Below, one piece after another: positions 1 through 7,972 of a stretch of 64,000 nt of DNA. The DNA comes from Gaiellasilicea sp963707575. GTDB taxonomy: Bacteria; Actinomycetota; Thermoleophilia; Gaiellales; Gaiellaceae. The DNA is taken from the NCBI GenBank assembly GCA_963707575.1, contig OY970171.1, forward strand, positions 806,001 to 870,000, read 5' to 3'. Both the position numbers and the translations under genes were made by a program. Position 1 is the first letter of the stretch. Each line of letters starts with the position of its first letter. The notes beneath the pieces were generated by a model. It was not told where the DNA came from. It did not search any database and saw only the letters and a list, made by a program, of their open reading frames with translations.

Positions 1-7
1 TTCGAGA

Positions 8-1042
8 TCAGCTGAGCCGCTTGAGCAGGCCGAGCGCCTGCTGGTTCCAGGGCACGCGGTGGGTGGTGCCCGCCGACCCGACCCTGCCGCGGTTGGCCAG
101 ATACCAGTCGTAGGTCTCGATCAGCGTCTGGGCGTTCGAGAGCCGCGGCGCCCAGCCGAGGAGGCGCTGCGCCTTGTCGGTGGAGACGAACGAATCCTTG
201 TGTGCGGTCTTGTAGTGCCACTCGGCGAGCGGCGAGAGGCGCAGCAGCTCGAGCGCTCGCAGCGCGAGCTCGGCCGGCCTCACGGGGACCGGGGTGAGCC
301 GGGATGGTGAGCCTGCGTGCTCGAGCAGCGCGCCCAGGTCGTCGCGCACGGTGCCGAACTCGGCCGCGCCGACGTTCACGGCCTCGCCGACGGCACCGGG
401 CGCGTCGAAGCAGCGCACGATCGCGTCCACGAGATCCTCGACCGCGAGCAGCTGATACCGGTTCGTGCCGGGGCCGAGCGTGTAGATCCGGCGGCCCTCT
501 CGCACCCAGTCGAAGAGGATCTCGAAGACACCGAGCCGCTCCGGGCCGACGAACGTCTTGGGGCGGACGATCACGGTGGGGAGCCCGCGCGCGGCGAAGG
601 CACGGCACACGGCTTCGGCCTCGATCTTCGACTCGCCGTAGGCGCCGACGCCCACGAGCGGGTCGTCCTCGTGGATGGGATGCCGCTCGGGGACGCCGTA
701 GACGGCCGTGGACGACACGAAGACGGCGCGGCGCACACCTGCCTCCAGCGCAGCCGCGAGCACGGTCGCGGTGCCCTCGACGTTCGCGGAGCGGATCGAC
801 TCGGACGAAGCCTGGATCGGCAGCGCAGCGGCGGCGTGGACGACCACGTCCGCGCCTGCGACCAGTCGCCGCGCTGCGACCGGGTCGCGCACGTCCCCCC
901 GCAGCTCCTCGACCGAGCGCTCGAGGCGGTCGTCGTCGAGCGGCGCCAGGTCGAGCGTGCGCACATCGACGCCGTCGGCGAGCAGGCGCCGCGCGAGGTG
1001 CAGGCCCAGGAAGCCCGCGCCGCCTGAGATCGCGACCAGCAC
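8..1042 (-). CDS. NAD-dependent epimerase/dehydratase (extended SDR)
   Basis: About 344 residues, an extended short-chain dehydrogenase that most likely epimerises or dehydrates a nucleotide-linked sugar or a similar substrate in the cytoplasm. The N-terminus has the Rossmann motif GGAGFLG; the middle has the Ser-Thr stretch SSTAVYG and the catalytic YxxxK as YGESK. I chose the GTG at 1042 because it lies six bases after a TACGTT -10 on the minus strand and puts the Rossmann strand at the N-terminus. A longer reading to 1129 would run through the start of the divergent STAS gene. The gene is complete, ending at base 8. The substrate cannot be told from sequence. A second, only distantly similar epimerase lies at 18434-19318. 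Confidence 0.88.
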   Translation of the reverse strand: MLVAISGGAGFLGLHLARRLLADGVDVRTLDLAPLDDDRLERSVEELRGDVRDPVAARRLVAGADVVVHAAAALPIQASSESIRSANVEGTATVLAAALEAGVRRAVFVSSTAVYGVPERHPIHEDDPLVGVGAYGESKIEAEAVCRAFAARGLPTVIVRPKTFVGPERLGVFEILFDWVREGRRIYTLGPGTNRYQLLAVEDLVDAIVRCFDAPGAVGEAVNVGAAEFGTVRDDLGALLEHAGSPSRLTPVPVRPAELALRALELLRLSPLAEWHYKTAHKDSFVSTDKAQRLLGWAPRLSNAQTLIETYDWYLANRGRVGSAGTTHRVPWNQQALGLLKRLS

Positions 1043-1048
1043 GCGCGC

Positions 1049-1054
1049 AACGTA
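1049..1054 (-). promoter_or_regulatory. Candidate -10 (TACGTT) of leaderless epimerase gene
   Basis: TACGTT is followed by six bases and then the GTG start at 1042. This matches the TAnnnT-N6-start arrangement seen before many genes here. No -35 is evident. Confidence 0.45.
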
Positions 1055-1106
1055 GCGGAGCAGCTTGCCTCCGGTTCTGACAACAGGTCTATGCTTCTTG
1101 GAGGAG

Positions 1107-1472
1107 ATGACCGACCAGACGAAGCTCAACGAGGACCCCGTCGCAGGGATCGACCGCCGCGACGGAGCGGTGATCGTCCACCTCGTCGGCGAGCTCGACC
1201 TCTACAACGCCCCCGAAGTCCGCCGCACGCTGCTCGAGCTGTGCGCGGAGGAGCCCGAGCGGCTCATCGTCGATCTCGCCGAGGTCGACTTCATGGACTC
1301 GACGGCCCTCGGCGTCCTGATCGAAGCGCGCACGAAGCTCGCGAACCGGCGCTCCTTCTTGCTGGCGGCGCCCGGCCTCGAGACCCACCGCGCCCTCCAG
1401 ATCTCGGGGCTCGACCAGCACCTGTCCGTCCACGAGACCCTGGACGACGCGCTGGACGCGCCCGTCGCCTAG
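1107..1472 (+). CDS. STAS-domain protein (anti-anti-sigma factor type)
   Basis: About 121 residues forming a single STAS domain, the fold of SpoIIAA/RsbV antagonists that release sigma factors by binding an anti-sigma kinase when unphosphorylated. The conserved core around the phosphorylatable serine is visible as DFMDSTALGVL (Ser near residue 59). The ATG at 1107 follows a very close GGAGG (1100-1104), and a TATGCT -10 lies at 1090-1095, so the leader is very short. No RsbW-like kinase gene lies nearby, so its partner is elsewhere. The next gene starts eight bases after the stop, suggesting co-transcription with the cytochrome. Confidence 0.85.
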   Translation: MTDQTKLNEDPVAGIDRRDGAVIVHLVGELDLYNAPEVRRTLLELCAEEPERLIVDLAEVDFMDSTALGVLIEARTKLANRRSFLLAAPGLETHRALQISGLDQHLSVHETLDDALDAPVA

Positions 1473-1480
1473 GAGCGGCC

Positions 1481-1933
1481 GTGAGGCTCGCCATCGCGCT
1501 CGTGGCCACCGCAGCCCTACTCGCGGCAGGGGCTGCATTCGCGCTTGCTCCCGACGCGCCCCGCCAGGACGGCCTGCCCCGCTACGTCGACGGGTACGCC
1601 AAGTGGCCGAAGCTGAATCGCGCGCCGATCCGCGGCGGCTCGGCCGCTCACCGCGGGACGAAGAACGTCTACGCGAGCAAGCGCAGGCGCGGAGCGCGTT
1701 TCCCGGTCGGCGCGATCGTCGTCAAGACGGCCACTCCGCCGGGCAAGAACTGGCTTTCTCTCGTGGCGACGATGCGGCGGATCAAGGGCACGGCGAACGG
1801 CGGCTGGCGCTGGGAGGAGTTCACCCGCAGCTCGCCGTCGCGGCGCTTCGCGAAGGTCGGCTTCCCGGAGTCGGGCTGCGCCGCCTGCCACGCGCAGGCG
1901 AGCGCCCGCGACTACGTGTTCACGCGGCGTTAG
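1481..1933 (+). CDS. Secreted c-type cytochrome, P460-like
   Basis: 150 residues starting at GTG 1481 with AGGAG five bases upstream. An N-terminal hydrophobic stretch (residues 3-22, ending near AFA) is a signal peptide. The C-terminus has a haem c attachment motif CAACH followed by the D-Y-V-F ending typical of cytochrome P460-family proteins, and Trp-rich strands precede it. It is probably exported and haem-bearing, taking part in electron transfer or small-molecule oxidation outside the membrane. It follows the STAS gene closely. No cytochrome c maturation genes lie in the window. The family is recognised from the motif and overall shape; the reaction is unknown. Confidence 0.7.
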   Translation: MRLAIALVATAALLAAGAAFALAPDAPRQDGLPRYVDGYAKWPKLNRAPIRGGSAAHRGTKNVYASKRRRGARFPVGAIVVKTATPPGKNWLSLVATMRRIKGTANGGWRWEEFTRSSPSRRFAKVGFPESGCAACHAQASARDYVFTRR

Positions 1934-1955
1934 GTTGCAGCGCAGATCCCTGAAG

Positions 1956-1972
1956 GGGCCGCTTCGCGGCCC
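1956..1972. terminator. Bidirectional hairpin between convergent genes
   Basis: Seven-base perfect stem GGGCCGC-TTC-GCGGCCC between the stops of the cytochrome (1933) and the methyltransferase (1976). The same 17-mer hairpin occurs inverted at 36600-36616. There is no long U-tract. Confidence 0.6.
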
Positions 1973-1975
1973 GGC

Positions 1976-3109
1976 CTACGACGACCGTGCGGTTAGCAAA
2001 CGCTCTAGGGATGGAGCGAGCCCGAGCGAGTCGCGCAGCTCCTCGTAGGCGCGGCGGACGTCCGCCCCGGCCGGCTGCCCGCGCACGGCGCGGATCAGGA
2101 CGTTCTTCGGCGTGTGCTCCAGATCGACGAACTCCACCAGCTGGGTCCGGTAGCCGGCGAGCTCGAGCAGCTGCGCGCGCAGTGCGTCCGTGACGAGGGC
2201 GGCAAAGCGCTCCTTCGCCAGACCGTGACGCAAGAGCGGCTGCAGCAGGTCGCTCTCGATCTGACGATACGCCTCCTTCTGACAGCACGGGACGGCGAGG
2301 ATCGCCGCCGCCTCCCAGCGCACCGCCTGCGCGAGCGCCTCGTCGGTGGCGGTGTCGCACGCGTGCAGGCTGACGACGAGGTCGACGGGGCCGGCGGCGT
2401 CGAAGCCGGCGATCTCACCGCGCTGGAAGCGCAGCCCCGGCGAGCCGAGCCGCTCCGCGAGCGACGAGCAGGTCGCGATCACGTCCTCCTTCAGGTCGAG
2501 CCCGACGAGCTCGACCTCGCGGCCGCGCAGTGTCGTCAGCAGATGGTGCAGCGCGAAGGTGAGATACGACTTGCCGCAGCCGAAGTCGACGATCCGCAGC
2601 GTGCCGTCGGCCGGCAACCCGGGGACGACGTCGTCGACGAGCTCCAGGAAGCGGTTGACCTGGCGGAACTTGTCGTAACGGCTCTTGCGCACCCGCCCGT
2701 CGGGCGTCATCACGCCCAACTCGACGAGGAACGGCACGGGCGTGCCTTCCTCGAGCAAGTAGTGCTTGCGTCGGTCGTGCGCGCGCGTCGCGACCGGCCG
2801 CGTGGGTGCCCGGCGCAGAATCTTCTCCCCCAGCACCTGCCAGTCGGCCTCCTCGCTCTGGAGCAGCCCCTGGCCGTAGTCGGCGAGCAGGACGCCAAGC
2901 CGCTCACGGGCGGCGGGCGGCTGGAGGTTCTCGTGGTGCGTCCGGTCCGGCAGCTGCGTCGTGAAGCGGTACGCGAGCCCACCCCGGAGGTCGACGGGCT
3001 CCACGGTCACCTTCGCCGGCGTGTCCCGGTTGCGCGGCTTCGACAGCACCGCGCGTGTGAGCGCGCCGTCGTCGAACAGCGGCTTGAGCAGGTCGTCGAG
3101 CGCCGGCAC
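1976..3109 (-). CDS. SAM-dependent methyltransferase (Methyltransf_32-like)
   Basis: 377 residues from a GTG at 3109 preceded by TAGGAG, which overlaps the stop of the upstream reductase gene. The C-terminal half has a class I SAM fold: motif I VDFGCGKSYLTFAL and the acidic GLDL strand. Further on come VVSLHACDTATDEAL and the VPCCQ stretch characteristic of the Methyltransf_32 family (PF13679), whose members are often annotated only as methyltransferase domain proteins. The N-terminal about 130 residues carry a family-specific region of unknown role. Substrate unknown, possibly RNA by analogy. It forms an operon with the flavoprotein gene, eight bases apart. Confidence 0.8.
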   Translation of the reverse strand: MPALDDLLKPLFDDGALTRAVLSKPRNRDTPAKVTVEPVDLRGGLAYRFTTQLPDRTHHENLQPPAARERLGVLLADYGQGLLQSEEADWQVLGEKILRRAPTRPVATRAHDRRKHYLLEEGTPVPFLVELGVMTPDGRVRKSRYDKFRQVNRFLELVDDVVPGLPADGTLRIVDFGCGKSYLTFALHHLLTTLRGREVELVGLDLKEDVIATCSSLAERLGSPGLRFQRGEIAGFDAAGPVDLVVSLHACDTATDEALAQAVRWEAAAILAVPCCQKEAYRQIESDLLQPLLRHGLAKERFAALVTDALRAQLLELAGYRTQLVEFVDLEHTPKNVLIRAVRGQPAGADVRRAYEELRDSLGLAPSLERLLTARSS

Positions 3110-3117
3110 GCCGTCTC

Positions 3118-4479
3118 CTAGAGGCCGTACGCCTCGAGCAGGTTGGACCAGACCTCGCTGCGCGTCGGGAAGCAGGGGACGGCGTGCGCGAGCGTCTCGA
3201 GCCGGATCTCGCCGACGATCGCGATCGACGCCGCGTGCAGCCACTCCGCAACCTCGACGCCGGTGAACGTCGCGCCGACGATCACCCGGCGCGTGTCGTC
3301 CACCACGAGCCGGGAGGTCCCCGGGGCTCCGCGACCAACGAAGCTCGCGCCCGCCGTGGAACCCGTCTCGACGTCGACGGCGGTGACGACCAGCCCGGCC
3401 GACTCGGCCGAGGCGAGCGTGTGACCGACGGCGGCGACCTGCGGGTCCGTGAAGATCACACGCGGCGAGAGCGGCCCGTCCGTGACGATGCGCGCGTCGC
3501 GGCCGAGGATCGCGTCCGCCGCGAGCCGGCCCTGGTACTTGCCCATGTGCGTGAGGAGCGCCCGGCCGTTCGCGTCGCCGATCGCATAGAGCCAGTCGTG
3601 CCGCGGCGAGCGCAGGTTCGTTCCGACCTCTACCGGCTTCCCCGACTCCAGCCCGACCGTCTCCAGCCCGATGCCGTCCGTGCTCGGCTTGCGGCCGACC
3701 GCGACGAGCAGCTCGGCACCGGTGGCCGTGGAGCCGTCCTCCATCGTCACCGTGACGTCGCCGTCCCGCGCTATCGACGCCGCGCGGCACTTCGTCCGCA
3801 CCTCGACGCCCGCCGCGCGCAGTCCGGCGGCGACCTCCTCCGACGCGAAGGGCTCTTCGCGCACGATCACGCGCGGCGCACCCTCGAGCAGGATCACCTT
3901 GGTGCCCAGCGACGCCCACGCCTGCGCCAGCTCGACGCCGACGACGCCCCCGCCGAGAATGACGAGGCTCTCGGGCGGCTCGGTCGCGGTGGTCGCCTCC
4001 CGGTTTCCCCAGGGACGCGATTCGGCGAGCCCGGGTAGCGGCGGCAGCACCGGGCCGCTGCCCGTGGCGACGACGACGGCTTTCGAGCCGACCAGCACGT
4101 CCCCGCCGACCACGACGCGCCGCTCGCCGTCGATCCGGCCGCGCCCGCGCACGAGCTCCACCCCGCGCTGCTCCAGCCACGGCAGCTGGCTCGAGTCGTT
4201 CAGGTCGTGGATGACCTCGTCGCGCCGCTTCAGCACCGCAGGCGCGTCGAGCCCGTCGGTACGGATCCCGGGCACCCGCTGGGCCTCGGCGAGCAGCTCG
4301 CCCGGGCGCAGGAGCGCTTTCGACGGCATGCACGCGTAGTACGAGCACTCGCCGCCCACGAGGTGCGCCTCGACGATGGCGACGGCGAGACCCGCCTCGC
4401 CGAGCCGGCCGGCCGCGACCTCGCCGGCCGGGCCCGCGCCGAGAACGACGACGTCGAATGCCCGCTCCACGACCCGCAC
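3118..4479 (-). CDS. Pyridine nucleotide-disulphide oxidoreductase family flavoprotein
   Basis: About 453 residues with the architecture of dihydrolipoamide dehydrogenase/mercuric reductase: FAD-binding GAGPAGE near the N-terminus, redox-active pair CSYYAC (CX4C), NAD(P)-binding GGGVVGVE, the second FAD motif AIGDANG and a C-terminal dimerisation domain. The usual HPTxSE signature that supplies the catalytic His-Glu pair reads FPTRSE, so His is replaced by Phe. It may therefore act as a quinone or other electron-acceptor reductase rather than a true lipoamide dehydrogenase (inference). No alpha-keto acid dehydrogenase genes adjoin it; the partner is a methyltransferase gene. The start is the upstream of two in-frame GTG codons (4479 and 4470). 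Confidence 0.85.
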   Translation of the reverse strand: MRVVERAFDVVVLGAGPAGEVAAGRLGEAGLAVAIVEAHLVGGECSYYACMPSKALLRPGELLAEAQRVPGIRTDGLDAPAVLKRRDEVIHDLNDSSQLPWLEQRGVELVRGRGRIDGERRVVVGGDVLVGSKAVVVATGSGPVLPPLPGLAESRPWGNREATTATEPPESLVILGGGVVGVELAQAWASLGTKVILLEGAPRVIVREEPFASEEVAAGLRAAGVEVRTKCRAASIARDGDVTVTMEDGSTATGAELLVAVGRKPSTDGIGLETVGLESGKPVEVGTNLRSPRHDWLYAIGDANGRALLTHMGKYQGRLAADAILGRDARIVTDGPLSPRVIFTDPQVAAVGHTLASAESAGLVVTAVDVETGSTAGASFVGRGAPGTSRLVVDDTRRVIVGATFTGVEVAEWLHAASIAIVGEIRLETLAHAVPCFPTRSEVWSNLLEAYGL

Positions 4480-4600
4480 TCTCGCACACGTCCACGAGCC
4501 TCAAAGACCCGCGAGAAAGGATTGGCGTGCCCGAGGCCTCTTACTGACGCGACTCTCGTCCGCGCGACGGCGGCAAGCGCCGCGAGAGGCGAGTAGGCGA

Positions 4601-4632
4601 CGGTGGGTGTCGTAGGGTCACGACGCCCACCG
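4601..4632 (-). terminator. Strong hairpin after the ECF sigma gene
   Basis: 13-base arms (4601-4613 and 4620-4632) with one G-U pair and a six-base loop, directly after the sigma gene stop at 4640. It separates the sigma gene from the flavoprotein-methyltransferase operon. Confidence 0.65.
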
Positions 4633-4639
4633 TTGCCGG

Positions 4640-5842
4640 TTACGGGCCCGGAGGCGGCGGCGCCGGCTGCAGGATCGGCAAGCCCGGCAGGACCGGCAAG
4701 ATCGGCAGGAGCGGAGCGACGACGGGCTCGAGCAGCTCGGGAACCTCGACGGGCGGCAGCGGGACGACGACCGGCGGCAGCGGGAGCGGCGGCACGATGC
4801 CGAGGTCGGGCGTCGAAGCCGGCAGCGGCACGACGAGCTCCGGCGGCAGCACTTGCACGGGCGGGGTCTCGGCCGCCTCGGCCGGCGGAGGCGTTGTCGC
4901 GGGTGCCGCTGTGGGCGGCGGTGTCGATGACGGGGCAGGTGTGGGTGCAGGCGCGGACGCCGCTGCGGGCGCAGGCGCAGGCGCCGCTGCGGGCACGGGC
5001 GACTGGGCGGGCGCCGGGCGAGCCGGGGCGGCGGCTGGAGGGCTCTTGACGGCCGCTGGGCTCGGCACGCGCTTCGGAGCGGTCTCCCGGCGCGCCGAGG
5101 TACGGGCGGCCGCCAGCCGCGTCGGCGGCAGCACGCGAGGCTGCGCCTGCACGATCGACTCGGCACGCTGGTCGCCGCGCTCCTGGATCTGCAGCGCTCC
5201 GGCGGTGACCCCGGAGACCGCGAGCACCGCCGCGCCGAGGGCGCCGGCGCCCCGAGGGGCCAGGACGAGCGTGTCGCCGCGTCCGGCGAGCTGAGCGAGC
5301 CAGGCCGGAAGCTGGAGCCCGAGCGAGCGGCGGCGCTGCGTCACCGGCGGGTCGAGCTCGGCCCGCAGCGCTCGGCGGGCGCGGAAGAGGAGCATCTGGA
5401 CGGAAGCCGTCGTCGAGCCGACGCACTCCGCGATCTCACCGTACGAGAGCCCGGAGAGCTCGCGGAGCAGGAAGACCTCACGCTGCTGCGGAGGCAACGT
5501 GACGAGTGCCCGCCGAACCGCTTCGGCGTGCTCCGGAACGAGCTCGGTCGCGGCGGCGCTCTCGACATCGAGCGGCTCCTCGCGTGGCCGCCGCAACGCC
5601 GAGCGGAAGCGTCGCCGCCGCACGTTCTCCGCGATCGCGAGCAGCCACGCACGCGGCGCTCGCGGACGCGAGCCGCGCAGGATCGCCCGGTAGGCATCGA
5701 CGAACGCGGCCTGTGTCACGTCCTCGGCGTCGTCGGCGTTGCCGAGCGCGCGCAGCGCGACCCGGTAGACCTCTTCGCGGTGACCCTCGTAGAGCTGTTC
5801 GAACGAGCGGTCCGCATCCGCACGGGTTCGACCCGGTTCCAC
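4640..5842 (-). CDS. ECF sigma factor with membrane segment and Pro/Ala-rich tail
   Basis: About 400 residues, twice the length of a usual ECF sigma factor. Residues about 12-85 form region 2 (AEDVTQAAFVDAYR), and residues about 108-165 form region 4 (LSGLSYGEIAECVGSTTASV helix-turn-helix). They are followed by a weakly hydrophobic helix at about 197-219 and then 180 residues almost entirely Pro, Ala, Val and Leu with PAPAP and PPxVPLP runs, like a wall-spanning stalk. No separate anti-sigma gene adjoins it. This suggests a membrane-tethered sigma factor controlled through its own tail (inference). GTG 5842 is preferred over 5848 because TACACT lies only two bases before the latter. A similar design is encoded at 15359-16621. 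Confidence 0.82.
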   Translation of the reverse strand: MEPGRTRADADRSFEQLYEGHREEVYRVALRALGNADDAEDVTQAAFVDAYRAILRGSRPRAPRAWLLAIAENVRRRRFRSALRRPREEPLDVESAAATELVPEHAEAVRRALVTLPPQQREVFLLRELSGLSYGEIAECVGSTTASVQMLLFRARRALRAELDPPVTQRRRSLGLQLPAWLAQLAGRGDTLVLAPRGAGALGAAVLAVSGVTAGALQIQERGDQRAESIVQAQPRVLPPTRLAAARTSARRETAPKRVPSPAAVKSPPAAAPARPAPAQSPVPAAAPAPAPAAASAPAPTPAPSSTPPPTAAPATTPPPAEAAETPPVQVLPPELVVPLPASTPDLGIVPPLPLPPVVVPLPPVEVPELLEPVVAPLLPILPVLPGLPILQPAPPPPGP

Positions 5843-5850
5843 GGGCACGA

Positions 5851-5856
5851 AGTGTA
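5851..5856 (-). promoter_or_regulatory. Candidate -10 (TACACT) for the ECF sigma gene
   Basis: TACACT eight bases before the GTG at 5842, inside the 18-24 bases that separate this gene from the PRC-like gene. It would give a nearly leaderless transcript. Confidence 0.4.
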
Positions 5857-5866
5857 GACACGGCTG

Positions 5867-6730
5867 CTAGCGGCGGGCGCGGCGACCGGACCGGGCTTGG
5901 CGCCGCTCCCTGGCCAGCGGCGCGTCCGCGTCCCGCCGCCACTCGGGCGGTTGCGGGTCCGGAAGCCTCGGTGGTGCCTTGCCCGGCGCCTCACGCGGTG
6001 CCTCGGGCGGCGTCTCCCGCGACACCGTCGTCCGGCGCTCCGCGCGTGCTGCCTCGGCTCTGCGCCAGGCGGCGGCCACGCCCACGGCGGCCAGCACGAC
6101 CAGGTCGCCGAGCATGCGCACGAAACGCTGTGCGGCGGCGCCGAGGCGTCGGAACTCCGTCAAGGTGACGCGCCGGTTCTCGTGTGCCCTCACCGAGAGC
6201 CAGGCGTCGAGTCTCGGTGCCTCGCGGCGAGTCGTTGCGGACGTGCTGGCGGCCAGGTCGGCGCCCGCGCTCACCACGCGGCGGGCCAGCCGGCGCGTGG
6301 CCTCCGCGGCAGCGGCGAGGCGGCGGTCGAACGCCAGTACGACCGGCAGGGAGACCCGGACGAGCGCTGCGAACGCAGCGCTCGCGGAGGCTGCCGCGCC
6401 GCGTGCGCGGGCCGTTGCGGGCGCACGTGACTCGGCGACCGGTCCCGCCTGCTGCGCCGCGGTGCCCGCGAGCAGGAGCACCTGTGAGTCGGGGAGGACG
6501 AGCTCGACCGCGTGCGGGTTGAGCGCCACGTAGCGCGGCCGGCGGACGAGGCCGCGCCGTCGCACGATCAGGCGCTCGGCGCTCTGCCGGCGGCGATCGA
6601 CGACCACGTGCACGACGAGGCCGATCCTCCGGCCGTCGCCGTCGCAGACCGTGAAGTCGAGGCCGTTCGCCAGCCAGTACTGCCCGACTGGGCCCCTGGA
6701 ATCGAAGTGGGAGTCGTCTGAAGCGCGCAT
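5867..6730 (-). CDS. PRC-barrel-like N-terminal domain protein, function unknown
   Basis: 287 residues from the ATG at 6730, which has a GAGGA ribosome site five bases upstream. Residues about 12-85 look like a PRC-barrel: a strand-rich unit running through ANGLDFTVCDGDGRRIG and ending in LVLPDSQVLLLA. The rest is Ala/Arg-rich, with one possible membrane-associated helix near LGDLVVLAAVGVAAAW, and ends in a basic, Pro-rich tail. It is probably cytoplasmic or peripheral to the membrane. It lies immediately upstream of the ECF sigma gene on the same strand, so the two could be co-expressed. I cannot assign a biochemical role. Confidence 0.55.
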   Translation of the reverse strand: MRASDDSHFDSRGPVGQYWLANGLDFTVCDGDGRRIGLVVHVVVDRRRQSAERLIVRRRGLVRRPRYVALNPHAVELVLPDSQVLLLAGTAAQQAGPVAESRAPATARARGAAASASAAFAALVRVSLPVVLAFDRRLAAAAEATRRLARRVVSAGADLAASTSATTRREAPRLDAWLSVRAHENRRVTLTEFRRLGAAAQRFVRMLGDLVVLAAVGVAAAWRRAEAARAERRTTVSRETPPEAPREAPGKAPPRLPDPQPPEWRRDADAPLARERRQARSGRRARR

Positions 6731-6999
6731 GGTTCCTCGTGCGGCACGGGGCCGGCACGGCAGCGGACGTCGCTCGATTCGGGGCCAGGGTTCCCCATCC
6801 CGGCGGAAACGAAAACGCCTCGCGGAGCCGTGTGGTCCGAGTTCGCCGCCGCTCGAAACGTCCCTTCCGTCGACCCTGGGCCTCGTTCCCGCAGTCGACC
6901 GTGGATTCACGGGGTCTCCGCACGGGTAGATCAGCCTGTTCCGGTCGGGCTAGAGAGATGGATGCAACCCGCCCGGCCCAACCAGGAGGGGGAAGAACA

Positions 7000-7821
7000 A
7001 TGAAGCGATCAAGGATTTCGTGGCTCGTCGGCCTGGCCCTGACCACGGCGCTCGTCGTGACGGCAGGCATCGCGGGGTTCGCGGGCAGCGGGGCGGCGGC
7101 CGGGGATGCGACGCTCACTCCACCGACGGTCCAGGCGCCTCCGACGATCTCCGGGACACCGGAGCGAGGGAGCACGCTGACCACGAGCAACGGCACGTGG
7201 AACGGCACCGCGCCGATCACGTACCGGTACCAGTGGCTGCGGTGCGACCCGACCGGCGGCAGCTGCTCGAACATCGGCGGGGCGACCGAGCGGACGTACG
7301 AGCTCAAGAACCCGGATGTCGGCAACACGCTGAGAGCGCGAGTCACGGCGACCAACAGCGACGGCTCCGCCTCGTCCACAGCCGTGCCCACGGCAGTGAT
7401 CAGGCAGGAGGCGGCTCCTGCTCCGGTCGGTTGCGGCGGCAACGCCCCGATCCCGATCGCGTCGATCTCCCCACCGGAGCGGCTCATCGTGGACCGGCAA
7501 TCGATCAACCCGCCCGTCGTCGGCGGCAGCACGCAGTCGTTGACGGTCCGGTTCCACGTCTCCTGCCGGGGCAAGTCGGTCCAGGGTGCGCTCGTCTACG
7601 CGACGGCCGTGCCGTTCAACCAGTTCAGCGTTCCAGCCGAGCAGGCGACGGGCGCCGACGGCTGGGCCGAGCTCAGGCTGAATCGGCTGCGCGGATATCC
7701 GGCAGCGCGCAATCAGCAGCTGCTGGTCTTCTTCGCCCGTGCCCGCAAGAGCGGCGAGGATCTGCTGGGCGGCGTCTCCAGCCGCCGCCTCGTCTCGTTC
7801 CCCGTCAATCTGAGCCGCTAG
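7000..7821 (+). CDS. Secreted Ig-like repeat protein
   Basis: 273 residues from an ATG at 7000 with a strong AGGAGGGGG eight bases upstream. A signal peptide covers residues about 1-33 (ending near SGAAAG). Residues about 40-125 form one Ig-like module with the signature PTISGTPERGSTLT, then GTWNGTAPITYRYQW and a Cys pair, a repeat unit very common in Thermoleophilia surface proteins. A second beta-rich domain follows a linker (about 145-273) and resembles a carboxypeptidase-regulatory or invasin-like fold. It has no membrane anchor or sortase signal, so it is probably released or wall-associated. The 269 bases upstream, shared with the divergent PRC-like gene, must hold both promoters; I could not pick a convincing pair of hexamers there. 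Confidence 0.72.
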   Translation: MKRSRISWLVGLALTTALVVTAGIAGFAGSGAAAGDATLTPPTVQAPPTISGTPERGSTLTTSNGTWNGTAPITYRYQWLRCDPTGGSCSNIGGATERTYELKNPDVGNTLRARVTATNSDGSASSTAVPTAVIRQEAAPAPVGCGGNAPIPIASISPPERLIVDRQSINPPVVGGSTQSLTVRFHVSCRGKSVQGALVYATAVPFNQFSVPAEQATGADGWAELRLNRLRGYPAARNQQLLVFFARARKSGEDLLGGVSSRRLVSFPVNLSR

Positions 7822-7829
7822 CTCGATCA

Positions 7830-7869
7830 CCGGTTCGAGGGGGCCGCCCTGCGGCACCCCTCGAACCGG
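7830..7869 (+). terminator. Long perfect-stem terminator
   Basis: 13-base perfect arms (7830-7842, 7857-7869) nine bases after the stop of the Ig-like protein gene. There is no U-tract. Confidence 0.7.
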
Positions 7870-7905
7870 CCCGGCGGGGCACGTTTCTTCGGGCCCGCCA
7901 CGACC

Positions 7906-7911
7906 TACACT
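7906..7911 (+). promoter_or_regulatory. Candidate -10 (TACACT) upstream of zf-UBP locus
   Basis: TACACT six bases before an ATG at 7918. This is the same spacing as other apparently leaderless starts in the window, and places the transcription start at or near that ATG rather than at the zf-UBP start. Confidence 0.45.
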
Positions 7912-7917
7912 GGTGCG

Positions 7918-7971
7918 ATGGCGACGGTCGTCAGGACCTCTGAAGCCGAGGCGCCAGCAACCTGCCGCTGA
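7918..7971 (+). CDS. Possible leaderless 17-residue leader peptide
   Basis: An open frame MATVVRTSEAEAPATCR starting exactly six bases after TACACT and stopping with a TGA one base before the zf-UBP start codon at 7973. The frame differs from that of zf-UBP. The position suggests a translated upstream ORF that couples to, or attenuates, the downstream gene. The same RNA could instead be a structured leader. There is no protein-level evidence. Confidence 0.35.
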   Translation: MATVVRTSEAEAPATCR

Positions 7972-7972
7972 G

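Noticed and set aside
304..1080. Long Arg-rich frames opposite the epimerase gene
   Set aside because: Arg/Pro/Ala-rich low-complexity shadows of the real gene, with no motifs and no ribosome sites; typical of high-GC antisense frames.
1091..1472. Plus-strand frame starting at ATG 1091 over the STAS gene
   Set aside because: Its first part is the Arg/Pro-rich out-of-frame reading of the STAS gene; only its end, from GTG 1481, is the real cytochrome gene.
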